DNA of 64,000 bases from Symbiodinium natans (GCA_905221605.1 CAJNDS010002255.1:148501-212500); one strand, 5' to 3'. Counted from the first letter of the stretch, positions 34,811 through 45,675 are shown. Notes: generated from the letters alone by a model not told the origin. Numbers and translations are program-made.

Positions 34811-35666
34811 CACTGTGACGGGAAACCGCGACTGCGGAAAACCACGGGACGGTATGACCGGGTATGACCGGGTATGACCGGGTATGCCCGGGTATGCCCG
34901 GGTATGACCGGGTATGCCCGGGTATGACCGGGTATGCCCGGGTATGACCGGGTATGACCGGGTATGACTCGGGCGTACTCGGGCGTACTCGGGCGTACTC
35001 GGGCGTACTCGGGCGTACTCGGGCGTACTCGGGCGTACTCGGGCGTACTCGGGCGTACTCGGGCGTACTCGGGCGGACTCGGGCGGACTCGGGCGTACTC
35101 GGGCGTACTCGGGCGTACTCGGGCGTACTCGGGCGTACTCGGGCGTACGGGCGTACTCGGCCTGCAGTCGCAGAACGCGGCCGCAATGAAAACACTGTGA
35201 CGGGAAACCGCGACTGCGGAAAACCACGGGACGGTATGACCGGGTATGACCGGGTATGACCGGGTATGCCCGGGTATGCCCGGGTATGACCGGGTATGAC
35301 CGGGTATGCCCGGGTATGACCGGGTATGCCCGGGTATGACCGGGTATGCCCGGGTATGACCGGGTATGACCGGGTATGACTCGGGCGTACTCGGGCGTAC
35401 ACGGGCGTACTCGGGCGTACTCGGGCGTACTCGGGCGTACTCGGGCGTACTCGGGCGTACTCGGGCGTACTCGGGCGGACTCGGGCGGACTCGGGCGTAC
35501 TCGGGCGTACTCGGGCGTACTCGGGCGTACTCGGGCGTACTCGGGCGTACTCGGGCGTACTCGGGCGTACTCGGGCGTACTCGGGCGTACTCGGGCGTAC
35601 TCGGGCGTACTCGGGCGTACGGGCGTACTCGGCCTGCAGTCGCGGAACGCGGCCGCAATGAAAAAC
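34811..35666 (+). repeat. two-copy composite satellite built from 10-bp units
   Basis: A module of about 380-470 bp occurs twice head to tail (34811-35192 and 35193-35666). Each starts CACTGTGACGGGAAACCGCG, runs through 10-bp units CCGGGTATGA or CCGGGTATGC, switches to 10-bp units ACTCGGGCGT, and ends CGGCCTGCAGTCGC..GCGGCCGCAATGAAAA. The copies differ in unit number. Long open frames on both strands are by-products. Confidence 0.95.
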
Positions 35667-35689
35667 CCTGAAACCTAAACCCCAAACCC

Positions 35690-35790
35690 CAAACTGTAAA
35701 CCCTAAACCCTAAACCCTGAACCCTAAACCCTAAACCCTAAACCCTACACCCTACACCCTACACCCTACACCCTACACCCTATGCCTTTC
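35690..35790 (+). repeat. CCCTAAA array turning into CCCTACA
   Basis: Perfect CCCTAAA units are followed by five CCCTACA units, a local expansion of one variant. Confidence 0.9.
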
Positions 35791-35992
35791 ATGGGCCGAT
35801 ATCGAGATTAGGAGGTTTCCTGGGCCGGAAGGGTCCGTCAGAACGGCTGTTAAGGGGTATAAGGAGGACCCCTAGAAGGGACCCTTAATCTGATATAACT
35901 TATATAGCCCTTATCTATAAAAAACAAATTATATACATGCAATATGTATATATATATATGTACATATAAGCAGCGCCTACATTACTTTTCAG

Positions 35993-36051
35993 GGTCCCTC
36001 CTTGAGTCCCTTGAGGCTGAACGTCTGGGTGGCTCAGGGGCCAACACGCGC
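35993..36051 (+). CDS. candidate exon (SLLESLEAERLGGSG)
   Basis: Acceptor ACATTACTTTTCAG and donor CGCGC|GTGAGC bound a 59-nt plus-strand block; the frame also stays open past the donor to a TAG at about 36124. No neighbours were chained. Confidence 0.4.
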
Positions 36052-36114
36052 GTGAGCACCCAAAACCTCGGCACAGCCCGATTGAAGCGTGCAGAAACTC
36101 TTCGGGGTAGTTCC

Positions 36115-36345
36115 ATGGTCCCTTAGTATGGGCACCCTTATATAACCCATTTATATATCCTGCACAACCCAAGGGCCCATACTTCAGAACCCTTTGAAGG
36201 AGGCATAGCAGAAGCTCTAAGGGTAGATAGATGGTTTTACAAAGGGGGCCCCCGTATATACCCCCCCTTTACGTCCTCTACAACCCAAGGGCCCACACTT
36301 CAGAACCCTTTAAAAGTAGGCATGGGACCATGTTAAGGGCCCCTG
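36115..36345. mobile_element. MITE-like elements, family 3, two tandem copies
   Basis: CCAAGGGCCCATACTTCAGA and CCAAGGGCCCACACTTCAGA lie about 115 bp apart in direct order, and GGTCCCTTAGTATGGGC precedes the first in inverted form. Each copy ends near GGGACCAT..TAAGGGCCC. The family also occurs at 21730-21805. Confidence 0.6.
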
Positions 36346-36576
36346 AAACTGCCCCCTGAACCCGAAACCCTAAAACCTAAACCCGAAACCCTAAACCCTA
36401 AACCCTAAATCCTAAACCCTAAACCCTGCACCCTAACCCTAAACCCTAAAGGCCCGTATAACCTCCCCTTAAAGAAGCTCCATGCCCAGCATCGCTTGCA
36501 AAGAGCCCATCCCAAGGCCCGGGCCCTCTGAGAGGTTGGCCAAGGGATGGAAGGTTCCAGAAGCTCCTCCTGCAGG

Positions 36577-36709
36577 GTTTAGGGTTTAGGGTTTAGGGTT
36601 TAGGGTTTAGGGTTTAGGGTTTAGGGTTTAGGGTTTAGGGTTTAGGGTTTAGGGTTTAGGGTTTAGGGTTTAGGGTTTAGGGTTTAGGGTTTAGGGTTTA
36701 GGGTTTAGG
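36577..36709 (+). repeat. perfect TTTAGGG array (about 19 units)
   Basis: Uninterrupted heptamers ending at GGGCTGATAGG. Confidence 0.95.
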
Positions 36710-37076
36710 GCTGATAGGTTTTTTGGGTTTAGGGTTTTGGATTTTGGGCTTTGAGTTTAACGTTTAGGGCTTGGAGCCCTTGAGGCAATTCCGTGCCCAC
36801 GACCGGCTTAGGCTTCAGCATCAAAGATCGTAAAGACTAACTACTGTAGGAGCCTTAATGATTAGAACAGGGTTTTGGGGGGTTATTATCGTATATTTCT
36901 ATAGGGACCCCAAGGGACCCCAAGGGAATACTGCTAGTAATTCTTCCGACCCCTATATTGCATCTTGCATCTACAGCTCGGTCCCGATAGGGCTCGGAGT
37001 GCGGGGGCAGCCTGAGTGGGCCCACATGCTCGCCTAGCAGTCTCGCCATCCAGCAAAATAGTATCAAGCTTCCCCC

Positions 37077-37188
37077 CTAAACCCTAAACCCTAAACCCTA
37101 AACCCTAAACCCTAAACCCTAAACCCTAAACCCTAAACCCTAAACCCTAAACCCTAAACCCTAAACCCTAAACCCTAAACCCTAAACC
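37077..37188 (+). repeat. perfect CCCTAAA array (about 16 units)
   Basis: Uninterrupted heptamers, followed directly by an open plus-strand block at 37189-37305 (CCGCATGGAGTGCC region) that reads EKRTPHGVPFPQLEQLSWS; no AG acceptor separates them, so that block is only a weak exon candidate. Confidence 0.95.
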
Positions 37189-39660
37189 TGCTGCTGATGC
37201 GACTTCGTCTGAGAAGCGGACCCCGCATGGAGTGCCTTTTCCTCAGTTGGAGCAGCTCAGTTGGAGCCGCTCACTTGTCGCAGTGGATAAAGAATCCGTT
37301 TTGGCTGTGGGTTGAACTTGCTTTAGCCCGGAGCATTGCACCCCACACGGGAGCCTAGAACCCCACGCCTCGGAGCTTGCCACCTCGCCCCTGAGGGCAC
37401 GGCAACGGCCGCCAGGCTGCCAAAGAAAGGGACGGCCCAGGTGCTGGTCTCAGGGTGCAGGGTTGTGAGCCGGCTGGGCTCAGAGTTTGTCAGGGGATTT
37501 TCGATGGCGCCAGGCCAAATTCGCAGTTGGGGTCACCTAGATCTTAGTCGCCAGGTGGCCCCTGGACCCTGAACGCCCGATTAAGCCCCAAGCCTGGGCA
37601 ATCGAAGGGATCAGATACCAAAATAATCCTAAACCCTAAAGCCTAGACCCTAGAAACTTCTGAGACTCAGCCCTCTAAGCCTGTGAGCTGCGGTGCCTTC
37701 AAACCCCCATTCACAGGCAGCCGAGATCTACACAACCAGAATCCTCAGAAAACTCCATGAAAGACCCAAAAATCTCGAAACAACCCTGGAGCCCGAAACG
37801 CTACAAGACCCTTGAAATTCAGCCCCAAACAGCCCGAACCCAAGAGCCGGGATGCTGGCATTTGCCAGCATACTCCACCAGGAAACGCGCAGCCTCAGAG
37901 GGATGGCGAAGGCCCTGAGTCGCCTAGGGGGGGGGGGGGGGGGCACAGCCGTTTAGAGCCCTTTTGTGCCAAGCCAAAAAAAAACACAAAAGCCCCAAAA
38001 CCCCAACGTTCCGGAGCTTGTTCCCGGAAAGTTGGGATGTTTCTGCTTTGGGGATTTTGGGATCTTGGACCATTGTTTTTTTTGGACTGGTGGCTTGCCC
38101 CGGCGGCCTAATGCATTCATTTTTTCCGGAGAATAATTAGTTGGGAGCCTTTGTCCCTAGTGCAATGTATGTTTGATAGAAGAGAAAGCATTTCTTTTGT
38201 GAAGGGGCCCCTCCCCCCTCCCTCCTCCTTCCCTCCCCCCATCCCTCCTTTCCTCCCCCTCCTCCTCCCTCCCTCCCTACACCTTTCCTCCCTCCCCACA
38301 CCTTTCCTCCCTCCCTCCACCTTTCCTCCCTCCCTCCACCTGTCCTCTTTAGCTCCTCTAAGTTCCAGAAATCCACATTCCAAAGCAAGTCAAGAACTCA
38401 AAGTTTTCGGCCAAAACCCATAAAGATTTGGATCTTTGGATTTCAGACATTCTTAACTGTGCAGCGAATCAGGAAATGAGAATGTGTACTGCTGACTTCT
38501 TCCGCAGATCCAAGACCCAGACTCGGCTTCGGCAAGCTTCTTGCATTTTGCGGAAGCATCATGTAGGCCGTGCGGGGCCAAACTGCAAGCATCCGCAGAG
38601 AGGGCAGTCCTCAGACGAGCTTGACCTTATGGCCACGGACCGCCCCATCGAAACAACGGCTGTCACTGCGCGGTGCGCATGAAGGGCTCCGATGACCACC
38701 CTGGTCAGAAAGTACTGGTGTTCGAGATTTCAGAGCAACGTTGGGAGGGTCAGCCCGTGCTCCTGGGATTTCAGTGCATGCGACTCCCACCATAGATCGC
38801 CACCCTCTGGCGCAATGGCCTCGGTGGCGAACCAGTGGGCCTCCCACCACACGTCTCCGCCCTCAGACCCGTGCGAGGCACTGCATTAGGGCTGTAGGGC
38901 GTAAAGTCAGGGTTTAACGTTTAAGGTTGCGCGGTAAGGTGTAGGGTCTGAGGGTTGCGGGTTCAGGGGCTTCACCCCTCCCCCATGGAGCGGGGGATAG
39001 TACATTTAGGGAGGGACTGGAATGGAAACAAAAACTCCATAGACTAGGCCACAAAAAACATCCCAAAGAAGCCCTAAACTGTAACACCCCTGAAGCCAAG
39101 ATCCTTGAAACCCAAGGGCCCCGGACGTGGAAAGGATCCGTCGGCGCCGCAACAGAGGATGGCCGCGCTCCTTCGTTTTTTTTGGGGGGGCTGATTTAAG
39201 GGTTTAGGGTTTGGGGATTAGGGTTAGGGTTCTTTCGTTTCTATGCTTGCCACGCACTCCCAATCACCAAAGGTGGGGTCTTTGGCAGTAGCCCTCTGGG
39301 CTCCAAGGGGGGTAGAGGGGTCGATGTGATGCTGCATATAGCGAAGAGCTTCCCCTCAGCGGTGAAAGGTGCTTGTCTGGGAGCGCTGTGGCTTGCATTA
39401 GGAGCTTTGGTGTGTTGAGTCAAGGGCGTATGGGGCTGCAACTGCTGGCAGTCTCGCATTTAAATTGGGCACCTGAACCTAAACCCTAAACCCTAAACCC
39501 ATCTAAACCCGAACCCAACCCCTAATTTGGGAGGAGGCCGTCATCGGGATCGCTGGGCCGTGAACAAACCGGAGTGTAGACAGGCAAAGTACCTCGGATT
39601 TGGGGGTCAAGCTTTGGGGCTTGGGGGTGGGCAGTTCGAGGTTTAGGGAGGGGTTCAAGG
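37189..39660. other. unresolved region with exon-like blocks and pyrimidine tract
   Basis: Plus-strand frames at 37189-37572 and 38428-38800 and a minus-strand block at about 37845-37915 (behind a poly-C tract and CGACTCAG) look partly coding, but frames conflict. 38207-38345 is a CCTCCCTCC-rich polypyrimidine tract. A G-run is at 37927-37943. Degenerate telomere-like sequence fills the rest. Confidence 0.35.
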
Positions 39661-39673
39661 GTTCTTTGTGTAG

Positions 39674-40422
39674 TTAGTGCTGTCCCAGGCCATCACACTG
39701 AATGAAATCACTTGGGGATAGATTTGAGTATTTTGGCACCCCTGACTAACAGAGCCACACAAGAGGGACCGCAAGCCAGACGGAACCCCCATGAAGTGTC
39801 CGGCACCAGAAGCCATGTCCTTCGCCAATGTGTCGAGGATCTCCTGTGTTCGGGTTTAGGGCGTGGGCTTCAGGGTTTGAATTTGGGGTTTAAGGTTTGG
39901 GTTTGAGGCTTTAGGAGCAAGCTGGAGAAGCTTCCATTGTCAAGCTGTCCATTGTGCCTACTAGCCTCTCCTTGCCGGAATGGCACCGAATGAGGGCAGG
40001 GCATCCACAACATGCCGCCCTCGCATGCTAAAGCTTTCCCTGGAAAACCCTACACCCTAAACCCTAAACCCTAAAACTAGTTGATCTTCATCGCAAGAGT
40101 TTTCTGAAAAGGCTCCCTTACATGCCGAACATGTCCCGCATGTTTGCCAGCCTGAGTGGGAACGTACCTGTATCACCCTTAGAACCAGAACAACAATAGT
40201 ATTCTTGATATTTTCGACGTGTTTTATACAAATAAACATTCGACATAATTCCTAAGGGCTTTAGGGTTTAGGGTTGAGGGTTTGGGGTTTAGGGTTTAGG
40301 GTTTGGGGTTTAGGGTTTAGGGTTTAGGGTTTACAGGTACTGTCGGATGTTGTTGCTCGACCTTTGCTCGACCTTTTTTCACTGGCAAGGCTGAGCGCTT
40401 CACATGTTTGACTCCTCTGTCC
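39674..40422 (-). CDS. hypothetical protein, 3' part, five phase-consistent exons
   Basis: Exons 40335-40422, 40122-40167, 39976-40039, 39787-39843 and 39674-39745 join in one frame to TAA at 39674-39676. Splice sites are strong: ACCT|GTAAAC and GCAT|GTAAGG donors, ATTCCG|GCAAGG as a GC donor, and acceptors GGTTTTCCAG, CGAACACAG and TGGCTCTGTTAG. The peptide includes LASEKRSSKGRATT, FPLRLANMRDMFG, RGRHVVDALPSFGAIP, EILDTLAKDMASGAGHFMG and a short tail. The first intron starts with the telomere repeat itself (GTAAACCC) and contains a perfect array. More exons probably lie upstream (about 40500-40620). No family recognised. Confidence 0.7.
40258..40332 (+). repeat. TTTAGGG array inside an intron
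   Basis: About ten near-perfect heptamers lie between exons 40335-40422 and 40122-40167 of the minus-strand gene. On the coding strand the intron begins GTAAACCCTAAACCC, so the array abuts the 5' splice site. Confidence 0.95.
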
Positions 40423-40921
40423 CTGATATGCTTGATTTGAGGCGACTCAAATGGGTTTGGGTTTTGGGTTCAGAGTTTAGGGTTTAGGGAAGACTCGTCT
40501 CCTCAATGATATCATTCTGCAGCATGGCCATTCAGCCTTGCTTCAGAGCAATGGCTCTTTCTGGCAGCGCTCTTGACAGATGCCGAGGCCGAACGACAAC
40601 CTAAAACATCCTACGCCCTCAGCCCTAAACCCCAAAGACTCTGTCGGGCATGAGGGCTCGCTGCGCAAGCAGACAGAAGGACCCTGGACAGAGCAAGCCC
40701 ATGCTCTGCTTGTTCCCAGTGTAGCCTCATCCCCGTAAGAGGAATTCTCATGCCAACCTCTCTCCTTCCAATCAAGCCTCAACTGCCCATACCGAAAACC
40801 AGAAACCCAAAACCCAAACACCTCAAAAGCCCGCAAAACCTAACGGCTGAACCCAAAAGACTCCAAGCCAGAAGCCCAAACCCCAGACCTAAGAGCCTGT
40901 ACCCGAAACCGAGCTGCAGCT

Positions 40922-41030
40922 AGGTTACCATATCCCCACAAGCAAAAAGGGGTGCTTTTCTTTGTATCATGGGGTTGGTAAGGGATCCCCACCCCCTAAA
41001 AAACATGTGAGTAAGGGTACTACTGGGCCT
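40922..41030. mobile_element. MITE-like element, family 5
   Basis: Ends AGGTTACCATATCCCC and GGGTACTACTGGGCCT resemble those of 19681-19788. The interior GGGGTGCTTTTCTTTG and GGGATCCCC partly match the first copy. Confidence 0.5.
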
Positions 41031-41039
41031 AAACCCTAA

Positions 41040-41640
41040 ACCCTAGCCCTAAACCCTAAACCCCAAACTCCGGACCCCAAACCCTAAACCCTGAACCCTA
41101 ACATCGTAGACAGGGAGTCCTCGGGCTGCATAAGCACGAGTGGAAGGAGATCACCAAGCACGAAGATGTACTTCAGGGTGTACTCCTCCGCCAGGCACGG
41201 GGTGCTTCGTAGAATCGGGAACCCTGTAAGCCCCGTAAACCCTATGAATCCTATATAAAATCTTCTTAAATAAACCCTACAGAACCCAAAACACGCCAGA
41301 AGGTCCGAGAAAGATGCCAGGGAATTTAATGAAGTTTTGGCCTTGGGGGTTCAGAAGCCCGAAACCCTCCCACTTCTGCAAACCCAGAGGTCCGATGGCA
41401 TCCATCCGGAGAGCGGATCGGGGTTGAGGGTTTAGGGTTTAGGTCTAGGGTCCAGGGTCCAGGGTCTAGGGTTAGGGTTTAGGGTTCAGGGTTTAGGGTT
41501 TAGGGTTTAGGTTTGGGGTAAAAGGGGTCCTGGACTGCCCATTGATCGCCTTCTGAGAGCTCGTAGACCAGCTCGCCTTCGCAGAAACTCGCAGGCTCAA
41601 AAACGGAGCTCCAAGACTCCAAGGGTTCAGGGCTTAGGGG
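41040..41640. other. two exon-like blocks, strand ambiguous
   Basis: Blocks at about 41105-41215 and 41300-41430 are open on both strands with plausible peptides each way (minus CLAEEYTLKYIFVLGD; plus KDAREFNEVLALGVQ). Degenerate telomere-like sequence surrounds them. I cannot choose a strand. Confidence 0.25.
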
Positions 41641-41646
41641 GTGTGT

Positions 41647-41731
41647 TTTAGGGTTTAGGGTTTAGGGTTTAGGGTTTAGGGTTTAGGGTTTAGGGTTAAG
41701 GGTTAAGGGTTAAGGGTTAAGGGTTAAGGGT

Positions 41732-41784
<53 letters not shown>

Positions 41785-41869
41785 GGTTTAGGGTTTAGGG
41801 TTTAGGGTTTAGGGTTTAGGGTTTAGGGTTTAGGGTTTAGGGTTTAGGGTTTAGGGTTTAGGGTTTAGG
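41647..41869 (+). repeat. telomere-type array with homogeneous variant blocks
   Basis: TTTAGGG units (41647-41692) are followed by about six TTAAGGG, about eight TTGAGGG, and then TTTAGGG again (41785-41869). Each block is internally uniform. Confidence 0.95.
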
Positions 41870-42199
41870 GCTTCGAGTTTACGGCTTAGGGTTTAGGGTT
41901 TAGTATAGGGGGCGATGGAGGCAATGCTAATCTCCACGGCTCCACAGCACCCAGCACCTCACAGATTCTAGGCATCTCCATCCACTACGTGTGCGTGAAC
42001 TGGTTACCAATGGTACGACTATTACTTTTTGCGATGCTGTTGTTTATTCTATGGATTGTGGATGGTGTTCCGGCCAATAGTAGCCGGTCATGTTGAAGCA
42101 CTACTAGATATCGTGTATTCTCGTGGTCGCTGTAGTTGTGCTATTCGGATATATGTTGTTGCTGGTATGTGCTGGCATCGCTTCGCTTCAGTCATCAAA

Positions 42200-42313
42200 A
42201 CATATGGGAATGTCCAAAAAGAGGGATACCTTTTTACAGACCACATGGACTAGAATTCCTTCAAGGGACCCCCCCCAAGAAGGGTACCCCTAGTTTCGGA
42301 AAACCCCCGTACG
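42200..42313. mobile_element. MITE-like element, family 2
   Basis: Left GGGAATGTCCAAAAAGAGGG and right AGGGTACCCCTAGTTTCGGA are imperfect inverted copies. The right half matches 50430-50447 and the inverted segment at 29305. Confidence 0.6.
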
Positions 42314-42701
42314 GGAATCGCAAGCTCGACTTTTGATCTCAGAGGCTAAGACCTGCAGCACTGTAGATCTGCTTGACGTATCCTTGCCCAGCGGGGCATC
42401 GGCGGCGGTGACTTGGGGCTCAGGGTTTCGGGTTTAGGGTTGAGGGTTCAGGGTTTAGGGTTTTAGGGTTTAGGGTGTTAGGGCTTAGGGTGTAGGGCTT
42501 AGGGATTAGGGTTTAGGATTTAGGGTTTAGGGGTTCAGTGTTTAGGCTTCAGTGTTTAGGGCTCAGGGTTGAGGATTTCGAGGTCTAGAGGCCAAGTTGA
42601 AGCTGAAAAAGGTTGCTTTGAGTGGTTGCACCCCCCAGGGGCCTCTAGGAATTATTACGAAGCAGCGGCCGCAACATGATGGTAGGACCCCGTTTACATG
42701 C

Positions 42702-43067
42702 TTAGAAATGGTCCATGGGGCGATAAGGGGATGATCTTGGAAAGCAAGAAGGCTCCCGACCGTGTTCTTCCCCGACGGGTTGGACCCCGAACCGTCCACA
42801 GTCCCAGCAAAAGCATCGGTCTGGGGATACTTGCCGGATTGGAGGTTTGGGGTTTGGGGTTTAGGGTTTAGGGTTTGGGGTTTAGGGTTTAGGGTTTAGG
42901 ATCCCACCGTCCCTTACAGCGTTGCGCAAGGGGCATGAGGAACCGCATTTGTGATTCCCGACTGGGAAGAAGCAGCAAGTTCAAGCGCCCTCGCCTGCTT
43001 CCATGATGCGGGTCGTGTACGTGCCCACCTGCCACAAAGGGCCACAGAGTCGTGTGCTATCAGGTGG
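42702..43067 (-). CDS. hypothetical protein, 3' part, three phase-consistent exons
   Basis: Exons 43029-43067 (acceptor CTGTTCTCAG, donor GTGGGC), 42918-42961 (acceptor GCTTCTTCCCAG, donor GTAAGG) and 42702-42820 (acceptor AAGTATCCCCAG) join in phase to TAA at 42702-42704. The peptide contains HLIAHDSVALCG, RESQMRFLMPLAQR and a Cys-rich CFCWDCGRFGV stretch. In a different phase the last exon reads TDAFAGTVDGSGSNPSGKN to a GTAAAC donor and could continue into an exon at 42585-42644, so the C-terminus has two candidate forms. The second intron is telomere-like. No family recognised. Confidence 0.55.
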
Positions 43068-43093
43068 CTGAGAACAGACAGCTTCGCTTGGCT

Positions 43094-43178
43094 TACCGGT
43101 TCTTAGTAGGGAATGAGTACCCTATGTACTCCCTAAAGGGGCAAGTGCCCAGTTCCTCATTCCTACTAAGAACTGGTA
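43094..43178. mobile_element. hairpin MITE-like element, family 6
   Basis: TACCGGTTCTTAGTAGGGAA pairs with TTCCTACTAAGAACTGGTA over about 23 bp; the loop has a smaller palindrome (GAGTAC..GTACTC). It lies just upstream (on the minus strand) of exon 43029-43067. Confidence 0.7.
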
Positions 43179-43397
43179 GGTTGTTAGGATGATGATTTGG
43201 GTGATTTGGGTGTGTGTTGGGCTACATACAAGAGGATTTTGCCAGGTTCTTTCGACTCTAACACGGCGGAGGGTTTTTTTTTTTGCAAAGGTGTGGCTCG
43301 GCCCTGTCCTCTTGCAAAGGTGTGGCTCGGTAACCCCCTTCCCCTCCACGTCCCACCCACCCCCCCCCCCACACCCCCCCCCCCCACCCCCCCCACG

Positions 43398-43432
<35 letters not shown>

Positions 43433-43493
43433 ACCCCCCTCCCCACTCCCCCCCACCCCCCACTCTCACCACCCCGACTCCCTCCCCCTTATT

Positions 43494-44527
43494 TGCAAAC
43501 TCAATGCTTGCCTCTAGGTTTCAAAAAAACTCATATGCTTTGAAACAAGCTTGCACGGCTTTCAGAAGCGGGGGGTTGGGGGGGGCGCAGCCCCCCCCCA
43601 TTTGAAAACTCAATGCTTGCATCATGGGTTTCAAAAAGACTCTTATGCTTTGATGCAAGCTTGCACGGCTTAAAAAAGCGGGGGGGTTGGGGGGGGCGCA
43701 GCCCCCCCCATTTGCAAACTCAATGCTTGCATCATGGGTTCCAACACCGGGGGGGCCATTTGCAAACTTAATGCTTGCATCATGGGTTTCAACAAGACTC
43801 ATATGCTTTGACGCAAGCTTGCACGGCTCAAAAAAAGCGGGGGGGTTGGGGGGGGCGCAGCCCCCCCCATTTGCAAACTCAATGCTTGCATCATGGGTTT
43901 CAACAAGACTCATATGCTTTGACGCAAGCTTGCACGGCTCAAAAAAAGCGGGGGGGTTGGGGGGTGCGCAGCCCCCCCCATTTGCAAACTCAATGCTTGC
44001 ATCATGGGTTTCAACAAGACTCATATGCTTTGACGCAAGCTTGCACGGCTCAAAAAAAGCGGGGGGGTTGGGGGGGGCGCAGCCCCCCCCATTTGCAAAC
44101 TCAATGCTTGCATCATGGGTTTCAACAAGACTCATATGCTTTGACGCAAGCTTGCACGGCTCAAAAAAAGCGGGGGGGTTGGGGGGGGCGCAGCCCCCCC
44201 CATTTGCAAACTCAATGCTTGCATCATGGGTTTCAACAAGACTCATATGCTTTGACGCAAGCTTGCACGGCTCAAAAAAAGCGGGGGGGTTGGGGGGGGC
44301 GCAGCCCCCCCCATTTGCAAACTCAATGCTTGCATCATGGGTTTCAACAAGAATCATATGCTTTGACGCAAGCTTGCACGGCTCAAAAAAAGCGGGGGGG
44401 TTGGGGGGGGCGCAGCCCCCCCCATTTGCAAACTCAATGCTTGCATCATGGGTTTCAACAAGACTCATATGCTTTGACGCAAGCTTGCACGGCTTAAAAA
44501 AGCGGGGGGGTTGGGGGGGCGCAGCCA
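43494..44527 (+). repeat. 111-bp minisatellite
   Basis: About nine units containing TTTGCAAACTCAATGCTTGC, CAAGACTCATATGCTTTGAC and a self-complementary GGGGGGGCGCAGCCCCCCC. One unit near 43750 is shortened. Because 111 is divisible by three, frames remain open on both strands; these are not convincing genes. Confidence 0.95.
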
Positions 44528-44654
44528 TTTGCAAACTCAATGCTTGCGCATACTACATATATACACTCCACGTATTTCTACCAGCTACAGCTACATCGCG
44601 GTAAAAAGAATCTTTGCGACTGGGGAGAACAGGGAAATCAAAACGAAGTCGGCA

Positions 44655-44946
44655 CCCAAGCCAGGCCAAGCCGAGCCAAGCCACGCCGAGCCAAGCCAAG
44701 CCAAGCCAGCCAGGCCAAGCCAAGCCGAGCCGAGCCCACCCGAGCCAAGCCAAGCCAAGGAGCCAAGCCAACGAAAGCCAAGCCGAGCCAGGCCAAGCCA
44801 GAGGACAAGCCGAGCCAAGCCAAGCCAAGCCCAGCCGAGCCAAGCCAAGCCGAGCCAAGCCAACCAAAGCCAAGCCAAGCCAGACAAGCCAAGCCAAGCC
44901 AGGTCAGAGGACACGCCCAGCCAAGCCAAGCCAAGCCAAGCCACAC
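44655..44946 (+). repeat. (CCAAG/CCGAG)n pentanucleotide repeat
   Basis: About 290 bp of CCAAG units mixed with CCGAG, inside the TIR element. Confidence 0.95.
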
Positions 44947-45011
44947 CTTTGCAAGGGGACAGGGCCGAGCCACACCTTTGCAAAAAAAAAAACCCGGACC
45001 CCTCTAACACG

Positions 45012-45643
45012 CAAAACCCTAAACGGATCTTGCACATTCGCCCTGAAGGTCCCCCCCCCCCTCCGGCGGCATGGAAAGGTCGCCTCTTCGAGCTGTTCGA
45101 GGGCGAGGATGATGGAATTGGCGCCCATCGGATCCACCACCTCTTCTTAAGGGTTTAGGGTTTAGGGTTTAGGGCTCAGGGTTTGAGGTTTAGGGTTTAG
45201 GGCTTAGGGTTTAGGGCTTAGGGCTTAGGGTTTAGGGCTTGGGGTTCTTCACGGGGAATCAGGGAACTTCAGAGCAGAGGGGACGAAAGCCAGGTCCCCG
45301 CAGATGCGGCTGTCTGTGGACATATCTCGAGGATCCCGGGGTTTGAGTGTCCGACTTGGCACGAACAGCAAAACTCATCACGGCTTCTCTCAAGGGGTTT
45401 CAAGGGTTTAGGGCTTCAGGTTTTGGGGTACCAAGAGAGGTCCATGTATCTTGAATCAACTCCCACATCCCGAGCTGCTTTGTCCTAGAAAAGCTGAAGC
45501 CCGCGCGTTGGGCTTGCGAAAGGCAAACTCCAGAAGTTCTTTGGCTTTCTGCAGCCTCGGACGAGGGGGCAATGCGATTAGGGACCACAAAGTCATGCCT
45601 GCTTTTGTTTAGGGTTTAAGGTTTAGGGTTGAGGGTTGGGGGT

Positions 45644-45675
<32 letters not shown>

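Larger units (their letters stand above)
43266..45001. mobile_element. putative non-autonomous TIR transposon carrying minisatellites
   Basis: Near-identical inverted repeats of about 55 bp lie at 43273-43330 and 44943-44998. Each reads from its outer end a poly-T run, TTGCAAAGGTGTGGCTCGG, CCCTGTCC, then TTGCAAAGGTGTGGCT again. Immediately outside is a perfect 10-bp direct repeat CTCTAACACG at 43256-43265 and 45002-45011, as expected for a target-site duplication. Long TIRs with a 9-11 bp duplication resemble Mutator-like elements, but no transposase is present: the interior holds a C-rich tract, a 111-bp minisatellite and an (AAGCC)n tract. Confidence 0.7.

Noticed and set aside
34687-35685. 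332-codon minus frame with Pro/Thr/Tyr repeats
   Set aside because: Translation of the 10-bp-unit satellite; only its last 38 codons (after GTTTTTAAG) may be coding.
43521-44604. 339- and 305-codon frames on opposite strands
   Set aside because: Products of a 111-bp minisatellite whose unit length is divisible by three.
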